Positions 17,470 to 27,500 of a DNA stretch of 64,000 nt are shown here, in pieces. The number at the start of each line of letters is the position of its first letter. Positions within the stretch are counted from its first letter, which is position 1. Source of the DNA: BOG-1363 sp043775355 (lineage in GTDB: Bacteria > Planctomycetota > UBA11346); the NCBI GenBank assembly GCA_043775355.1, contig JAYVSL010000025.1, forward strand, positions 1-64,000, read 5' to 3'. The position numbers and the translations under genes are program-made. The notes under the pieces were generated by a model, which ran no database searches, was not told the DNA's origin, and saw only the letters and a list, made by a program, of their open reading frames with translations.

Positions 17470-20174
17470 GCCTCACTCGACGTCAGGTGCAGCGATTGAA
17501 TAAGGTGTTGCCGTAGCGCTTCGCTTTCTTCATCGCTCAGTTTTCGCCCTTCGCGGTTGACGTAAAAAACGTCGACGGCGATGTCACCCATGGTATTGAT
17601 GGAGGCAAAGCCGATTGAGCAGCGGAATTCGGAAATGGCTCGGCAAAGTCGGCTGAGCAGTCCGACGTCGTCTTTCACGTGGACGTCAACAATGGTGTAG
17701 GTTTCACTCGTACGCTGTTCAACTTTAATGGCCGGATCATCGAAGACGCTGTCAGCAGGTTTGGGACCAACGCGAGCGTTACGTCGGCGTTCGAGTAAGA
17801 TCTCAGCGGCCAGCGTGCCTTGCGATACGGCGAGCAGATCTTTGCGGAATTTTTCCCATGACGCGGGTTCGGCGATGCGCGCGGGGTAAATCGACGACAG
17901 GCGGAAACTATACACCACCATTTTGCTGCCGGTCACCCAGGTACGAGCATCGATGATATCAAAACCGTGGCCGGTGAGCGTCGCGGTGACATCAGCAAAC
18001 AAAGCATGACGATCCGGCAATGCCGCAGCTAAGTGTACATATTTATCTTTGAGTTGGTAATCGATGCCGACGCCTTCACTGCGGGCACGTAGCAACACCG
18101 CGTGATGCCGTTGAACATCGCCCGGAGGCACCTGATGCAGATAACTGTGTGGTAAATCTTCGATGAATGCTTGCGCATTGATTTCATTCACGCCGTGCTG
18201 CGTCAGTTCACGCACTAAACGGTCATGACGACTTATGGTCTCCGTCCCACCGCTGCGTTTGAGTTGCTCCGCGACGGTGGAGTGCAGATCGTGCAGGATC
18301 GCTTCTTGCCAACCGGTCAACACGCCTTCACCGACAGCACGTGCGTCGGCAAAAGTCAGGCAGTACAACAGATCAAGCTGTTCACGATTGCCCATTTTCT
18401 CGCTAAATGCAGCAAGAAATGACGGCTCATGGAAGTCACGCATGCGACTGGCATCGGACAATGACACATGCTTTTCGACCAACCAATATACCAGCTCTTC
18501 TTCTGGTGCATCCAAACCCATGCGCGCCGCCACTTGCGCCACCATCAACGCGCCACGTGCGACATGACCACGACCCATATATTTGCCCATATCATGGAGC
18601 AGCAATCCCAGGCCAAGCAAATCCTTGCGTTTGGTCGTGGCCAACATGTCCGCCATGTTCGGCAAGCCTTGGAGCTGCCCATTCGTCACAGCGTCTAAAT
18701 TACCCATCGCAAATAACGTATGCTGATCGACAGTGAATTGGTGATAGCTATCGAATTGCATATGACAGGTCAGATTACCGAACTCCGGCAAGTAAGCGCC
18801 TAGCAAGCCACAGTTATGCATGTCTTCGAGAATCGGACGCGTACGCCCAAGATCACCGATGATTTCCAGGAACACCCGCGCCAAGGCTTTATCGGTGCGC
18901 ACCGCATCGGTGACCAAAACTAAATGCGTACGAATAACGCGCTGTAATTCGAGCGCTAAACGCAGCCCTTTTTGCTGAGCCACACGACACATGCGAATGA
19001 GCCGGTGCGCCGCATCCGGCAACGACCAGAAATCTGGATTTGAAAAATACACCTGTCCCTGAACCGCCGTGAAATCTTTATCGATGGTCTTGCGGGTTTT
19101 AATCAACAGCGTCCAGCGCCCCAAATGGCCGGTCGCTTTGAGTCGACTGACGACGAGTTCAATGGTTTGGTGAACGTGCAGCACCTGAGCATAGTGATGC
19201 TTCATGAAATGCTCAACCGCGCGCAATTGACTGACCGCTTCGTAACCGAGCTGCTTGGCAATGCGAACCTGGTCGGGTAACTGAAAGACGTCTTGCTTGC
19301 GCTTATGCTCAAAATGCAGCAGCGAACGAAGTCGCAGCAAGTGATCATTCGCGCTTGCCACATCAATTAAATCTTTTTGCGTGATCACTTCGAGTTTGAT
19401 CAGATTGAAAATATTTCGACTACCAGAGATGACGAAGGCAAAGTTGCGCAGCAACTGCACGTCGCGCATACAGCCTGGGTTACTCTTCAAATTCGATTCC
19501 ATCTGAAACAAGCTGACTCCCGCTTGCTCACGACGTTTGGCCAATTCTTCGAGCTTAAACTTAATGAACGCGACGCCACGCCGTTTGCGAAAAGTTTCCA
19601 TAACGTCGCGCATGCCGTCACGCAGGCCCAGCCCAGCCAACAAAGGACGATGCTCCATCACCGCCGTCGCCGTCACAAAATCCTCATCAATAATTCGCGC
19701 CAATTCCGACATCCCACGCATGCTGGCGCCAACGGTAAATTTCACGTCCCACATGCTGGCTTGCAGTTCCGCATTGCCCGCCGCCAACCACGGGATGGTT
19801 TTTCCGTCGCGCGCCAACACCAACAAATCGATATCCGAACACGGATTCAATTCACCACGGCCGTAGCCGCCGGTCGCAAAAATACCGACCTCTTCGTGCC
19901 AACCCGATGGTGCCCCGGCTTTGGTAAACGCGCGCTCGGCGAGTTCACGAATAATCGCATCCGCCACTCCGGTCAAAGCGAGTGCCACTTCTGCGCCCGT
20001 ACTGTCGACCAGATTTTCCAACAGGTGTTGATGAATCGCCTCGTTTTCGCGCACACGAATGGCCTTGATCGCGGCAATCGCTTCGGCCCTGGGAACCCCA
20101 CGTAGCGCCATCAATTCGCGCAACAGCGCGGTGGTTTCAGGAACAATCACCGTTGAAGCAGAGTCCGTCGTCAT
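17466..20174 (-). CDS. glnD: [Protein-PII] uridylyltransferase/uridylyl-removing enzyme
   Basis: A 902-residue bifunctional enzyme. The nucleotidyltransferase motif GGYGRGELNPCSDIDLL has metal ligands near D114 and D116. A central HD domain (GLLLHDMGKYMGRGHVARG) performs deuridylylation. Two C-terminal ACT domains sense glutamine (DRHALFADVTATLTGHGFDI and VHVKDDVGLLSRLCRAISEF). GlnD modifies PII (GlnB/GlnK) according to nitrogen status. No PII gene is in the window, but argB, a known PII target in some bacteria, is 14 kb away. The ATG at 20174 is preferred over a frame extending to 20225, which would add a low-complexity N-terminus. It is divergent from aroA. Confidence 0.95.
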   Translation of the reverse strand: MTTDSASTVIVPETTALLRELMALRGVPRAEAIAAIKAIRVRENEAIHQHLLENLVDSTGAEVALALTGVADAIIRELAERAFTKAGAPSGWHEEVGIFATGGYGRGELNPCSDIDLLVLARDGKTIPWLAAGNAELQASMWDVKFTVGASMRGMSELARIIDEDFVTATAVMEHRPLLAGLGLRDGMRDVMETFRKRRGVAFIKFKLEELAKRREQAGVSLFQMESNLKSNPGCMRDVQLLRNFAFVISGSRNIFNLIKLEVITQKDLIDVASANDHLLRLRSLLHFEHKRKQDVFQLPDQVRIAKQLGYEAVSQLRAVEHFMKHHYAQVLHVHQTIELVVSRLKATGHLGRWTLLIKTRKTIDKDFTAVQGQVYFSNPDFWSLPDAAHRLIRMCRVAQQKGLRLALELQRVIRTHLVLVTDAVRTDKALARVFLEIIGDLGRTRPILEDMHNCGLLGAYLPEFGNLTCHMQFDSYHQFTVDQHTLFAMGNLDAVTNGQLQGLPNMADMLATTKRKDLLGLGLLLHDMGKYMGRGHVARGALMVAQVAARMGLDAPEEELVYWLVEKHVSLSDASRMRDFHEPSFLAAFSEKMGNREQLDLLYCLTFADARAVGEGVLTGWQEAILHDLHSTVAEQLKRSGGTETISRHDRLVRELTQHGVNEINAQAFIEDLPHSYLHQVPPGDVQRHHAVLLRARSEGVGIDYQLKDKYVHLAAALPDRHALFADVTATLTGHGFDIIDARTWVTGSKMVVYSFRLSSIYPARIAEPASWEKFRKDLLAVSQGTLAAEILLERRRNARVGPKPADSVFDDPAIKVEQRTSETYTIVDVHVKDDVGLLSRLCRAISEFRCSIGFASINTMGDIAVDVFYVNREGRKLSDEESEALRQHLIQSLHLTSSEA

Positions 20175-20292
20175 GGTCGGGCAACATGACTCCGGCGCGC
20201 TCAGCGACAAGGCAGGACTGCGCAAAGTCCATCTGCGCCGAATACATCGACGATCTTGCGCCTGCGTTCAACCGTCACACCCTGCGCGTCCC

Positions 20293-21702
20293 ATGCTGGC
20301 TACCCCCCTCACGATTGCGCCGCTGCCCCGTCCAACGGGTGAAATTGTTTGGCACGTTCCTGGTTCGAAGAGCATCACCAATCGTGCTTACGTTCTGGCG
20401 GCGCTATCGCAGGACACGGTATTACACAATGTTTTGGAAAGCGATGACACCCAGCGGATGCGCGAATGTCTGGATGGCTTTGGTGTCACCGTCGAATCGC
20501 TGAGCGATAACCGCGTGCGTATTTTAGGCGGGCGTCAGCGGCTGAAAGTTCCGACGCGCTCGTTGTTCGTCGGCAATAGCGGCACGACGGTGCGATTCCT
20601 TGCCGGGTTGGCGGCACTGATTCCTGGGGCAACAACTTTCACCGGCGATCAGCACATGGCTAAGCGCCCAATCGCGGATTTGGTTGATGGGCTGCGACAA
20701 TTGGGGCTGACGGTTGAGTGCCCAACGGGTTGTCCGCCATTGACGATTCATGGTGGTCCGATCACGAGCGCTCGCGTGACCATGAATGGTGAAAAGTCGA
20801 GTCAGTATTTCACCGCGCTGTTGTTGTCAGCGGGAATGTTTGATGTCGATTTGGATATTACCGTTGAGGGAACCTTGGTCAGTCGTCCGTACATCGACAT
20901 GACCATCGCGATGGTACAAACATTCGGTGGGAAAATCGACGCCACGACCCATCACTTTCATATTCATGGACGGCGTACCTATGGCATCGGCAGAGATGAA
21001 ACCACGGTAAACACCACGCCTTCATTCGCCATTGAACCGGATGCCTCGTCAGCCAGTTATCCGTTCGCCTTGGCTGCGGCCTTGGGTTTCGCGGTTACGG
21101 TCCATGGGCTCGATCAACATTCGCTGCAAGGCGACATCGGCTTTGTCGAAGTGCTCAAACGAATGGGCGCGACGATCACTCAAGGCCGACTCGCCAACAG
21201 TGCGGGGCAAGTCGGAGTTCCTTTTACCCGCGTCGCAAGCGACAAGCCTCCGCGTGGTGTCGACGTCGATATGCACCATATCAGCGATACGGTGATGACC
21301 CTGGCCGCCATCGCGCCGCTGTGCGAAGGACCAACCACCATCCGTAACGTCGCCAATATTCGCATCAAAGAAACCGATCGCCTGATTGCGACGGTCAACG
21401 AATTACGCCGCGTTGGTCAGCACGTGGAACACGGCGACGACTGGCTACGCATCACCCCAAGACCGCTGAAACCAGCAACGATTGAGTGCTATAGCGATCA
21501 CCGCATGGCGATGAGCTTTGCCATTTTGGCCGCCGCCGCGCGCGATCATCATTGGGACTCCACCGTGCCCGCATCCCAACGCACCATCCGCATCGCCGAC
21601 CCCGCATGCACCGCGAAAACGTACCCAGGATTCTGGGACGATCTCTTCTTGTTGTCCGATGTCCGATGTCCGATGTCCGATGTCTTTCATACGGACGTTT
21701 GA
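20293..21702 (+). CDS. aroA: 3-phosphoshikimate 1-carboxyvinyltransferase (EPSP synthase)
   Basis: A 469-residue shikimate-pathway enzyme joining shikimate-3-phosphate and phosphoenolpyruvate. Visible signatures are VPGSKSITNRAYVLAAL at the N-terminus, GNSGTTVRFLAGL, MNGEKSSQYFTALLLSA, the IKETDR loop and SDHRMAMSFAILAAA. The ATG at 20293 gives the usual distance to the GSKS motif. The last 15 residues or so are unusual: they are encoded by heptamer element 2, whose 21-nt period gives a repeating SDVRCPM. The natural end was probably near WDDLFLL and the repeat has replaced the stop. It is divergent from glnD, with 118 bp between the starts. Confidence 0.95.
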   Translation: MLATPLTIAPLPRPTGEIVWHVPGSKSITNRAYVLAALSQDTVLHNVLESDDTQRMRECLDGFGVTVESLSDNRVRILGGRQRLKVPTRSLFVGNSGTTVRFLAGLAALIPGATTFTGDQHMAKRPIADLVDGLRQLGLTVECPTGCPPLTIHGGPITSARVTMNGEKSSQYFTALLLSAGMFDVDLDITVEGTLVSRPYIDMTIAMVQTFGGKIDATTHHFHIHGRRTYGIGRDETTVNTTPSFAIEPDASSASYPFALAAALGFAVTVHGLDQHSLQGDIGFVEVLKRMGATITQGRLANSAGQVGVPFTRVASDKPPRGVDVDMHHISDTVMTLAAIAPLCEGPTTIRNVANIRIKETDRLIATVNELRRVGQHVEHGDDWLRITPRPLKPATIECYSDHRMAMSFAILAAAARDHHWDSTVPASQRTIRIADPACTAKTYPGFWDDLFLLSDVRCPMSDVFHTDV

Positions 21703-21820
21703 CCAGATCATTCACATTGGTTCCTCGAAAAAAATCAGACCGATTCGAAAATGACCCAATGACCCCAACCAAATCCCGCAGCACAAGACCTCGGACATCG
21801 GACATCGGACATCGGACATG
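21653..21820. repeat. Inverted heptamer-array element 2 (unit TGTCCGA)
   Basis: The left arm is four perfect TGTCCGA units plus a partial one (21653-21684). The right arm is four perfect TCGGACA units (21791-21818). The arms form a perfect 28-bp inverted repeat around a 106-nt spacer. The left arm is translated as the end of aroA. The last base of the right arm is the A of the rsmD ATG. The spacer has its own small CATTGG/CCAATG inversion. The unit is the same as in element 1 at 6214-6364. Confidence 0.92.
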
Positions 21821-22453
21821 CTCAGAATAATCGCTGGTGAATTCAGGGGCAGAAAATTACTTGCTCCCCCAGGGCTAGAAACTCGTCCCTTACCGGATCG
21901 CATCAAGCAATCGCTTTTTGATTGGCTTGGGCAGTCGTGCGAGGGCTGGAAAGTGGCGGATGTCTGCGCCGGATCGGGCAGCTTTGGTTGCGAGGCGCTC
22001 AGTCGTGGAGCGGCCGATGTTCACCTGATCGAATCAGGTCGCCATGCGATTTCGATTCTGCAAGCCAACCATCGTGCGCTGGGTGCGCCGACGGGACTGC
22101 ATCTGCATACACGGCAATTCCAACAGGCACTGCCGACGTTGTCTGGTTTGGATCTGATTTTCGCGGATCCGCCATTTCCTTGGTTTGTCGATCAACCGGA
22201 AACGCTCACTGAATTGCTGCGCCTTGCGATGGCGGCGATGAGCAGCAAAGGGCGCTTGGTCATCCGTGGTGAACGTGGTCACGATCTGCCGTCGTTGCCG
22301 CCCGGACTACGCGAATCTGAACGCCGTTTCTATGGCCGCAGTTGGGTGGTGGTGCTTCATCGCGTCCCGCATGCGCCGCTGCCTCGGCAAGAAATCGGCA
22401 GCGCTTGGGTTCCGACGTCGAACGTGAGCAAAGACCTTCCACAGTCCGAATGA
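21818..22453 (+). CDS. rsmD: 16S rRNA (guanine966-N2)-methyltransferase RsmD
   Basis: A 211-residue methyltransferase. It opens with the RsmD-type MLRIIAGEFRGRKLLAPPG and TRPLPDRIKQSLFDWL. The SAM site is ADVCAGSGSFGCEALSRGA, followed by LIESG, and the catalytic motif is FADPPF. RsmD methylates N2 of G966 in 16S rRNA during 30S assembly. The C-terminal 30 residues are Pro-rich and longer than usual. The start codon overlaps the end of heptamer element 2, so the paired arms could hide or expose the initiation region. It lies 115 bp after aroA in the same direction. Confidence 0.92.
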   Translation: MLRIIAGEFRGRKLLAPPGLETRPLPDRIKQSLFDWLGQSCEGWKVADVCAGSGSFGCEALSRGAADVHLIESGRHAISILQANHRALGAPTGLHLHTRQFQQALPTLSGLDLIFADPPFPWFVDQPETLTELLRLAMAAMSSKGRLVIRGERGHDLPSLPPGLRESERRFYGRSWVVVLHRVPHAPLPRQEIGSAWVPTSNVSKDLPQSE

Positions 22454-22511
22454 CTGCTTTTTCCCAAGGTTTTCTTCACTCTTAGCCTTGTTCCTCAGAT
22501 CTCCAGTTGCC

Positions 22512-22533
22512 GTCTACCTAGTGATAGATAGAC
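22512..22533. promoter_or_regulatory. Candidate TetR operator (palindrome)
   Basis: A 22-bp imperfect palindrome with arms GTCTACCTA and TAGATAGAC separated by GTGA; eight of nine arm positions match. It ends 9 bp before the start codon of the TetR-family gene, where autorepression sites of this family are often found. It could control tetR and, through readthrough, the efflux operon. No second copy was noticed upstream of the efflux genes. Confidence 0.65.
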
Positions 22534-22542
22534 ATCTCGCCC

Positions 22543-23127
22543 ATGCATGAACCAACCGTCGTCGCCGCCACTACTCGCGAACAATTATTAACTGTCGCCG
22601 CTGATCTGTTGCAGCGCGTGGGCTACGCGTCGTTCAGCTTTCGCGACTTAGCCGAAGCGGTCGGAATTCGCGCCGCCAGCGTGCATTATCATTTCCCGAC
22701 CAAGGCCGATCTGGGTTTGGCGTTGATAGATTGGTTTCGTGCCCAAAGCGATCCGCAGATGGCGGCGCTGTGCCAAGCGTATCCAAATGTGCGCGAGCGG
22801 CTGCTGGCCTTAGCAGAGCAAGTCGCCGAACACACCTGCACCAATGGTAAGTCTTGCCCGATAAATTTACTGCTCTCGGAATTTTCCGTGCTCCCGGAAA
22901 ATCTTCAGATCAAAGTCCGTGCCTGGGTCGATGACTGTCTGGCAGGCATGGCAGCATGGCTCGAACAGGGGCGTCAAGCGGGCGAGCTGAAATTTCCAGG
23001 TGACGCCATTTATCAAGCGCGCTTGGTGTGGTCCGTCATTGAACATGGCACTCAGCTGTCACGGACTCAGGCAGACCAATCGTTCAGGTCACTCATCCAA
23101 CATTTGGTCGCGACGATGACGCCGTAA
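22543..23127 (+). CDS. TetR/AcrR-family transcriptional regulator
   Basis: A 194-residue regulator. Residues about 12-58 are the TetR helix-turn-helix (TREQLLTVAADLLQRVGYAS, then FRDLAEAVGIRAASVHYHFPTKADLG). The C-terminal ligand-binding domain has Cys in HTCTNGKSCPINLLLSEF. This CxxGxxC-like pattern recalls the YcdC/NemR/AcuR branch, some of which sense electrophiles through cysteine, but a sensing role here is inference. The next three genes encode an RND efflux system in the same direction, 118 bp downstream, so it probably represses that pump. A palindrome directly upstream supports autorepression. Confidence 0.9.
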   Translation: MHEPTVVAATTREQLLTVAADLLQRVGYASFSFRDLAEAVGIRAASVHYHFPTKADLGLALIDWFRAQSDPQMAALCQAYPNVRERLLALAEQVAEHTCTNGKSCPINLLLSEFSVLPENLQIKVRAWVDDCLAGMAAWLEQGRQAGELKFPGDAIYQARLVWSVIEHGTQLSRTQADQSFRSLIQHLVATMTP

Positions 23128-23165
23128 AATCGCATCAATCCAAACACGATCTCAACCACGCCTTC

Positions 23166-23205
23166 TTACTTTGTCTTACTTTAATTCACTTTATCTCACT
23201 TTTAA
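23166..23205 (+). repeat. Four tandem 10-bp repeats upstream of RND operon
   Basis: Four direct decamers: TTACTTTGTC, TTACTTTAAT, TCACTTTATC and TCACTTTTAA. They share the core YACTTT with an exact 10-bp period, close to one helical turn. The array lies 40-80 bp upstream of the membrane fusion protein start. It could be a binding array for a regulator contacting one DNA face, or an A/T-rich promoter element. Confidence 0.7.
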
Positions 23206-23245
23206 ACCTTCATTCACTTCGTGACCTCCTCAGAGGATTATTCCT

Positions 23246-24532
23246 ATGCGTTATCTTATCCCTGCTTTTACCATCGTTGGTGCGCTGACGCTCAACGGAT
23301 GTCTGAGTGAAAAACCACATGGCGCCGGCGGTCACCAAATGCCGCCACCACAGGTCGGCGTCGCGACGCCGATCAGCCGCGCACTGGCACCCGTGAAAGA
23401 ACTGACCGGGAGCATTGAGGCCGTCGACACCGTCATTCTCAATCCCCGCGTCAACGGCGTGGTGATCAAAGTTCACGTCGCTGATGGCGCCGAGGTCAAA
23501 GCTGGCGACGCCATCCTCGACATCGACGATTTGCCGTTGAAGGCAACTCTGGCACGTATGCAGGCGCAAGTCGCCAGCGCCGAAGCCCGCCAAGCCTTGG
23601 CAAAACTCCAACTCGAACGCGGCAAACGCCTCGTCCAAGATCAGGTCATTTCACGCCAACTATTCGATGATCAAGAAGCCGCGCTGCGTAGCGCCGACGC
23701 CGATGTCGCTGCTGCTAAAGCAGGGTTATTAACGGCTGAACTTGATCTTGGCTATGCCAAGGTCACCGCACCAATCAGTGGACGTATCAGCAAAATTCAA
23801 ACCACGGTCGGCAACCTGGTGCAAGGCGGTGGTCCAGTTCCGCCGACGCATCTGACCACGCTGGTCAGCGTTGACCCGGTGTACGTCGCCTTCGATGTCG
23901 ATGAAGGGACGTGGCAACACGTCGGCGGGCGTTTGCGCGCCGCGACAGCTGGCGGCGACGCCGTAGCTGTTTCCGTCGCGTTGATGGGCGAAAAAGGATT
24001 CCCGCATGTTGGTCAGGTCGTATTTGTCGATAATCGCATTGAAAATGGCAGTGGTTCAATCCGCGTACGCGCACGAATTCCGAATGCCGATCGGCGACTG
24101 ACGCCGGGCGCCTTTGCCCGCGTGCGCATGGAAACCGGACCCAGCCTTCCCGTGTTGCTGATTCATGAACGCGCCGTGCAAGCACAGCTCAACACGCGCT
24201 ACGTTTTTGGTGTCGACAAGGATGGCGTGACCAGTTTCCGCCCCGTCCAGCTTGGCGCAGCGGTCGGTGATTTGCGCGTGGTTGAACACGGACTTACCGC
24301 AGAAGATCAGATCGTGGTGGTTGGTTTAGCGAAAATATTTTATCCTGGCATGCCGGTAAATCCTGCGTCGGCATCGATGGAAACCCTAGAATTCGCCACT
24401 CCGCCCGCAGATGATAAGGGTGCACCTGATGGCGCACCTGCAGCCGAAAAGGCCACCAAGGTCGAAGCTCCCAATAAAACTGAAGCGCCGACCAAGGTCG
24501 ACGCGTCTGCTCAAGAAGGTGCCAAGCCGTGA
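23246..24532 (+). CDS. RND efflux periplasmic adaptor (membrane fusion) lipoprotein
   Basis: A 428-residue AcrA/MexA-type adaptor. The signal peptide ends in a lipobox (LNGC, Cys at about 19), so it should be lipid-anchored in the inner membrane. Then come a barrel-sandwich half (VIKVHVADGAEVKAGDAILDI), a helical hairpin (about 105-165), the second lipoyl half (YAKVTAPISGRISKIQT), and beta-barrel and membrane-proximal domains. The C-terminal tail (about 385-428) is low-complexity Ala/Lys/Glu/Pro and unusual for the family. AGAGGA serves as Shine-Dalgarno. Its TGA overlaps the GTG of the pump gene (GTGA), consistent with coupled synthesis of both subunits. Confidence 0.92.
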   Translation: MRYLIPAFTIVGALTLNGCLSEKPHGAGGHQMPPPQVGVATPISRALAPVKELTGSIEAVDTVILNPRVNGVVIKVHVADGAEVKAGDAILDIDDLPLKATLARMQAQVASAEARQALAKLQLERGKRLVQDQVISRQLFDDQEAALRSADADVAAAKAGLLTAELDLGYAKVTAPISGRISKIQTTVGNLVQGGGPVPPTHLTTLVSVDPVYVAFDVDEGTWQHVGGRLRAATAGGDAVAVSVALMGEKGFPHVGQVVFVDNRIENGSGSIRVRARIPNADRRLTPGAFARVRMETGPSLPVLLIHERAVQAQLNTRYVFGVDKDGVTSFRPVQLGAAVGDLRVVEHGLTAEDQIVVVGLAKIFYPGMPVNPASASMETLEFATPPADDKGAPDGAPAAEKATKVEAPNKTEAPTKVDASAQEGAKP

Positions 24533-27500
24533 GATTGCCGCACTATTTTATCGACCGTCCCATTTTTGCGACGGTGTTGTCCGTTATTTTAATTTTGATC
24601 GGCACGCTGTCAGTTTCGCGCCTGCCGATCAGCGAATATCCCGAAGTCATTCCGCCCACAATTTCGATCATCGCCAACTATCCTGGTGCCAATCCAGAAA
24701 CGGTTGCCACCACCGTCGCCAGTCCGCTGGAACAGCAGATGGTCGGTGTGCCAGGAATGCTTTTCATGCAGTCCCAGAGCAATCTCGACGGGTTGATGAC
24801 CTTGACATTGACCTTCAAGATCGGCGAAGACCTCGACAAGGTTTTGGTCGATGTGCAAAACCGCATTCAACGCGCAACGCCGCGCTTGCCAGAAGAGGTC
24901 CGCCGCTTGGGCGTGACGGCGATCAAGGTCAGCGCGAATCTCCTCATGGTGGTCCATATCACCTCGCCAGATGAATCTCAGGACATGCTGACTTTATCCA
25001 ATTTCGGACGACTCTCGGTTCGTGATCGATTGGCTAGCGTTCCCGGAGTTGGCGACGCACGCATTTTTGGCGCTGGCGAATACAGCATGCGCGTGTGGCT
25101 AGATCCCGATCGCATGGCAGCACGCAAGCTCATTCCGAATGACGTGATTCAGGCAATTCGTGAACAAAACGTTCAAATTGCCGCTGGCACGCTGGCACAA
25201 CAACCCGTCAACAAAGCTACGGGATTTGAGCTGACGGTCACCACCCAAGGACGATTAAGTGAGCCGAAAGAATTTGAAAACGTCATTATCCGCCGTGGCG
25301 AAGCTGGGCAATTACTTCGGCTAGGCGATGTCGCACGAGTCGAACTTGGCGCAGCCAGTTACAACCTTCGCAGTCTGCTCGACAATAAACCCGCTGCCGC
25401 CATTCCTATATTTCAATCTCCTGGTTCGAACGCCCTGGATACGGCCCAACTTGTTCGCGATGCGATGGCGGACCTGAAGAAAACCTTTCCGCCCGGCATC
25501 GATTACTCGATTGTTTACGACACCACTATGTTCGTTCGCGCTTCGATTGATGCCGTAAAATGGACCTTGGGTGAAGCCATCGCGCTGGTAGTCCTAGTGG
25601 TGTTACTATTCCTGCAAACCTGGCGCGCATCGATCATTCCCCTGCTGGCGGTTCCGGTTTCGTTGATCGGCACTTTTGCCGTGATGCATGCCATGGGATT
25701 TTCGATCAATACCTTGTCTCTCTTCGGTTTGGTACTGGCCATCGGCATTGTCGTCGATGACGCCATTGTCGTCGTTGAAAACGTCGAACGAAATATCGCC
25801 AACGGGCTGACCCCAAGACTGGCAACCAAACAAGCGATGCGCGAAGTCAGCGGACCGATCTTGGCGACTGCGCTGGTGCTGTGCTCGGTATTTATTCCTA
25901 CCGCGTTCATCAGCGGCCTGACTGGGCAATTTTACCAGCAATTTGCGCTGACCATTGCGATCTCGACAGCGATCTCAGCGCTCAATTCACTGACGCTAAG
26001 CCCGGCCCTTGCGGCGCTGTTGCTCAAGCCTCACCGCAAAGAACATCAACCCGGCGGTTTATTATTCGGCTGGTTTTTTAGCCGTTTCAACCGCTCGTTT
26101 GCTTGGTCATCCAAAGCTTACGTTGGCGCGACTCGCCGCGTCATCCGATTCAGCTCGATGGCGGTAATAATCTATGGTGGCCTGTTGGCTCTGACATGGT
26201 TCGGCTTCCAGAAAATACCCAGCGCGTTCGTGCCGGATCAAGACAAGAGCTATTTAGTCTGCGTCGCTAAACTGCCAGATGGAGCTTCGCTTGATCGGAC
26301 GGAAGCGGTTATCCGCCGTATGAGTGAGTTGTCTTTGAAACATCCTGCCATTGATGGAGCAGTGGCATTCCCTGGACTTTCTCCTGCTGGTTTCAGTAAC
26401 GCGCCAAATTACGGAATGATTTTCGTTCGTTTGAAGCCCTATGCAAAGCGCCAAGGACCAACCATGACCGGACAAGCAGTAGCAGGAGCGCTCTCTGGTC
26501 AGTTCTCCTCCATACCAGACGCGCTCGCCTTCGCCTTACAGCCACCAGCGATTCTTGGGCTAGGGAACAGCAAAGGCGGAAAACTTTATCTGCAAGACCG
26601 TGGAAATGTTGGGCTACCGGTTTTGTTTCATTCGGCACAGCAAGTACTTGGAGCGGCAGCGCAAACCGGGAAATTCGATTTTACAGGGCCAACGCGCACG
26701 GATTCGACGATGGGAGTACCGCAAATACGCGTTGATATTGATCGTGACAAAGTGGTTGCCGATGGCCTGCGTATGACCGACGTGACCGATGCGCTCCAAG
26801 GAAATTTTGGTTCGGTCTACGTGAATGACCTCAATCTTTTTGGTCGGACGTGGCAAGTAAACGTACAGGCTGATGCGCCTCACCGACTAGCCACCACTGA
26901 TCTTGATCATGTCAAAGTTAGAAACGCCAATGGCCGCATGGTTCCGTTATCTTCGTTTATTTCCGTTCATGAAATTGCCGGGCCAGATAAAACCGTGCAC
27001 TACAACACGCTTCCTGCCATCGACATCAACGTTGCCGCCGCCGCCGGTGTTTCCGGAGATGAAGCTAAGGCCGTTATGGAAGACATCCTGGCAAAAAATC
27101 TGCCACCAGGAGTTACTTATGAGTGGACCGATTTGATCTATCAGCAAATTTTGGCTGGCGACACTGCGCTGTACGTTTTCCCGCTTTGCGTTTTGCTGGT
27201 GCTTTTGGTGCTCGCCGCGTTCTATGAAAGCTGGGTGCTACCGATCGCCATCATCTTGATTGTGCCGATGTGTTTGCTGTCGGCATTGGTCGGCGTTTGG
27301 ATGACGGGCGGTGACAACAACATCATGACCCAAATCGGACTCATCGTGCTCGTAGGATTAGCATGTAAAAATGCGATCCTGATTGTCGAGTTTGCGAAGG
27401 AGGCGGAAATTCACCGCCACCTCAGTCCGCTCGACGCGGCGCTCGATGCCTGTCGCTTACGACTTCGCCCCATTTTGATGACCTCGTTAGCATTCATTAT

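Noticed and set aside
17466..20225. Longer N-terminus of GlnD
   Set aside because: The extra 17 residues are low-complexity, reach into the divergent promoter region of aroA, and an ATG at 20174 gives a normal start.
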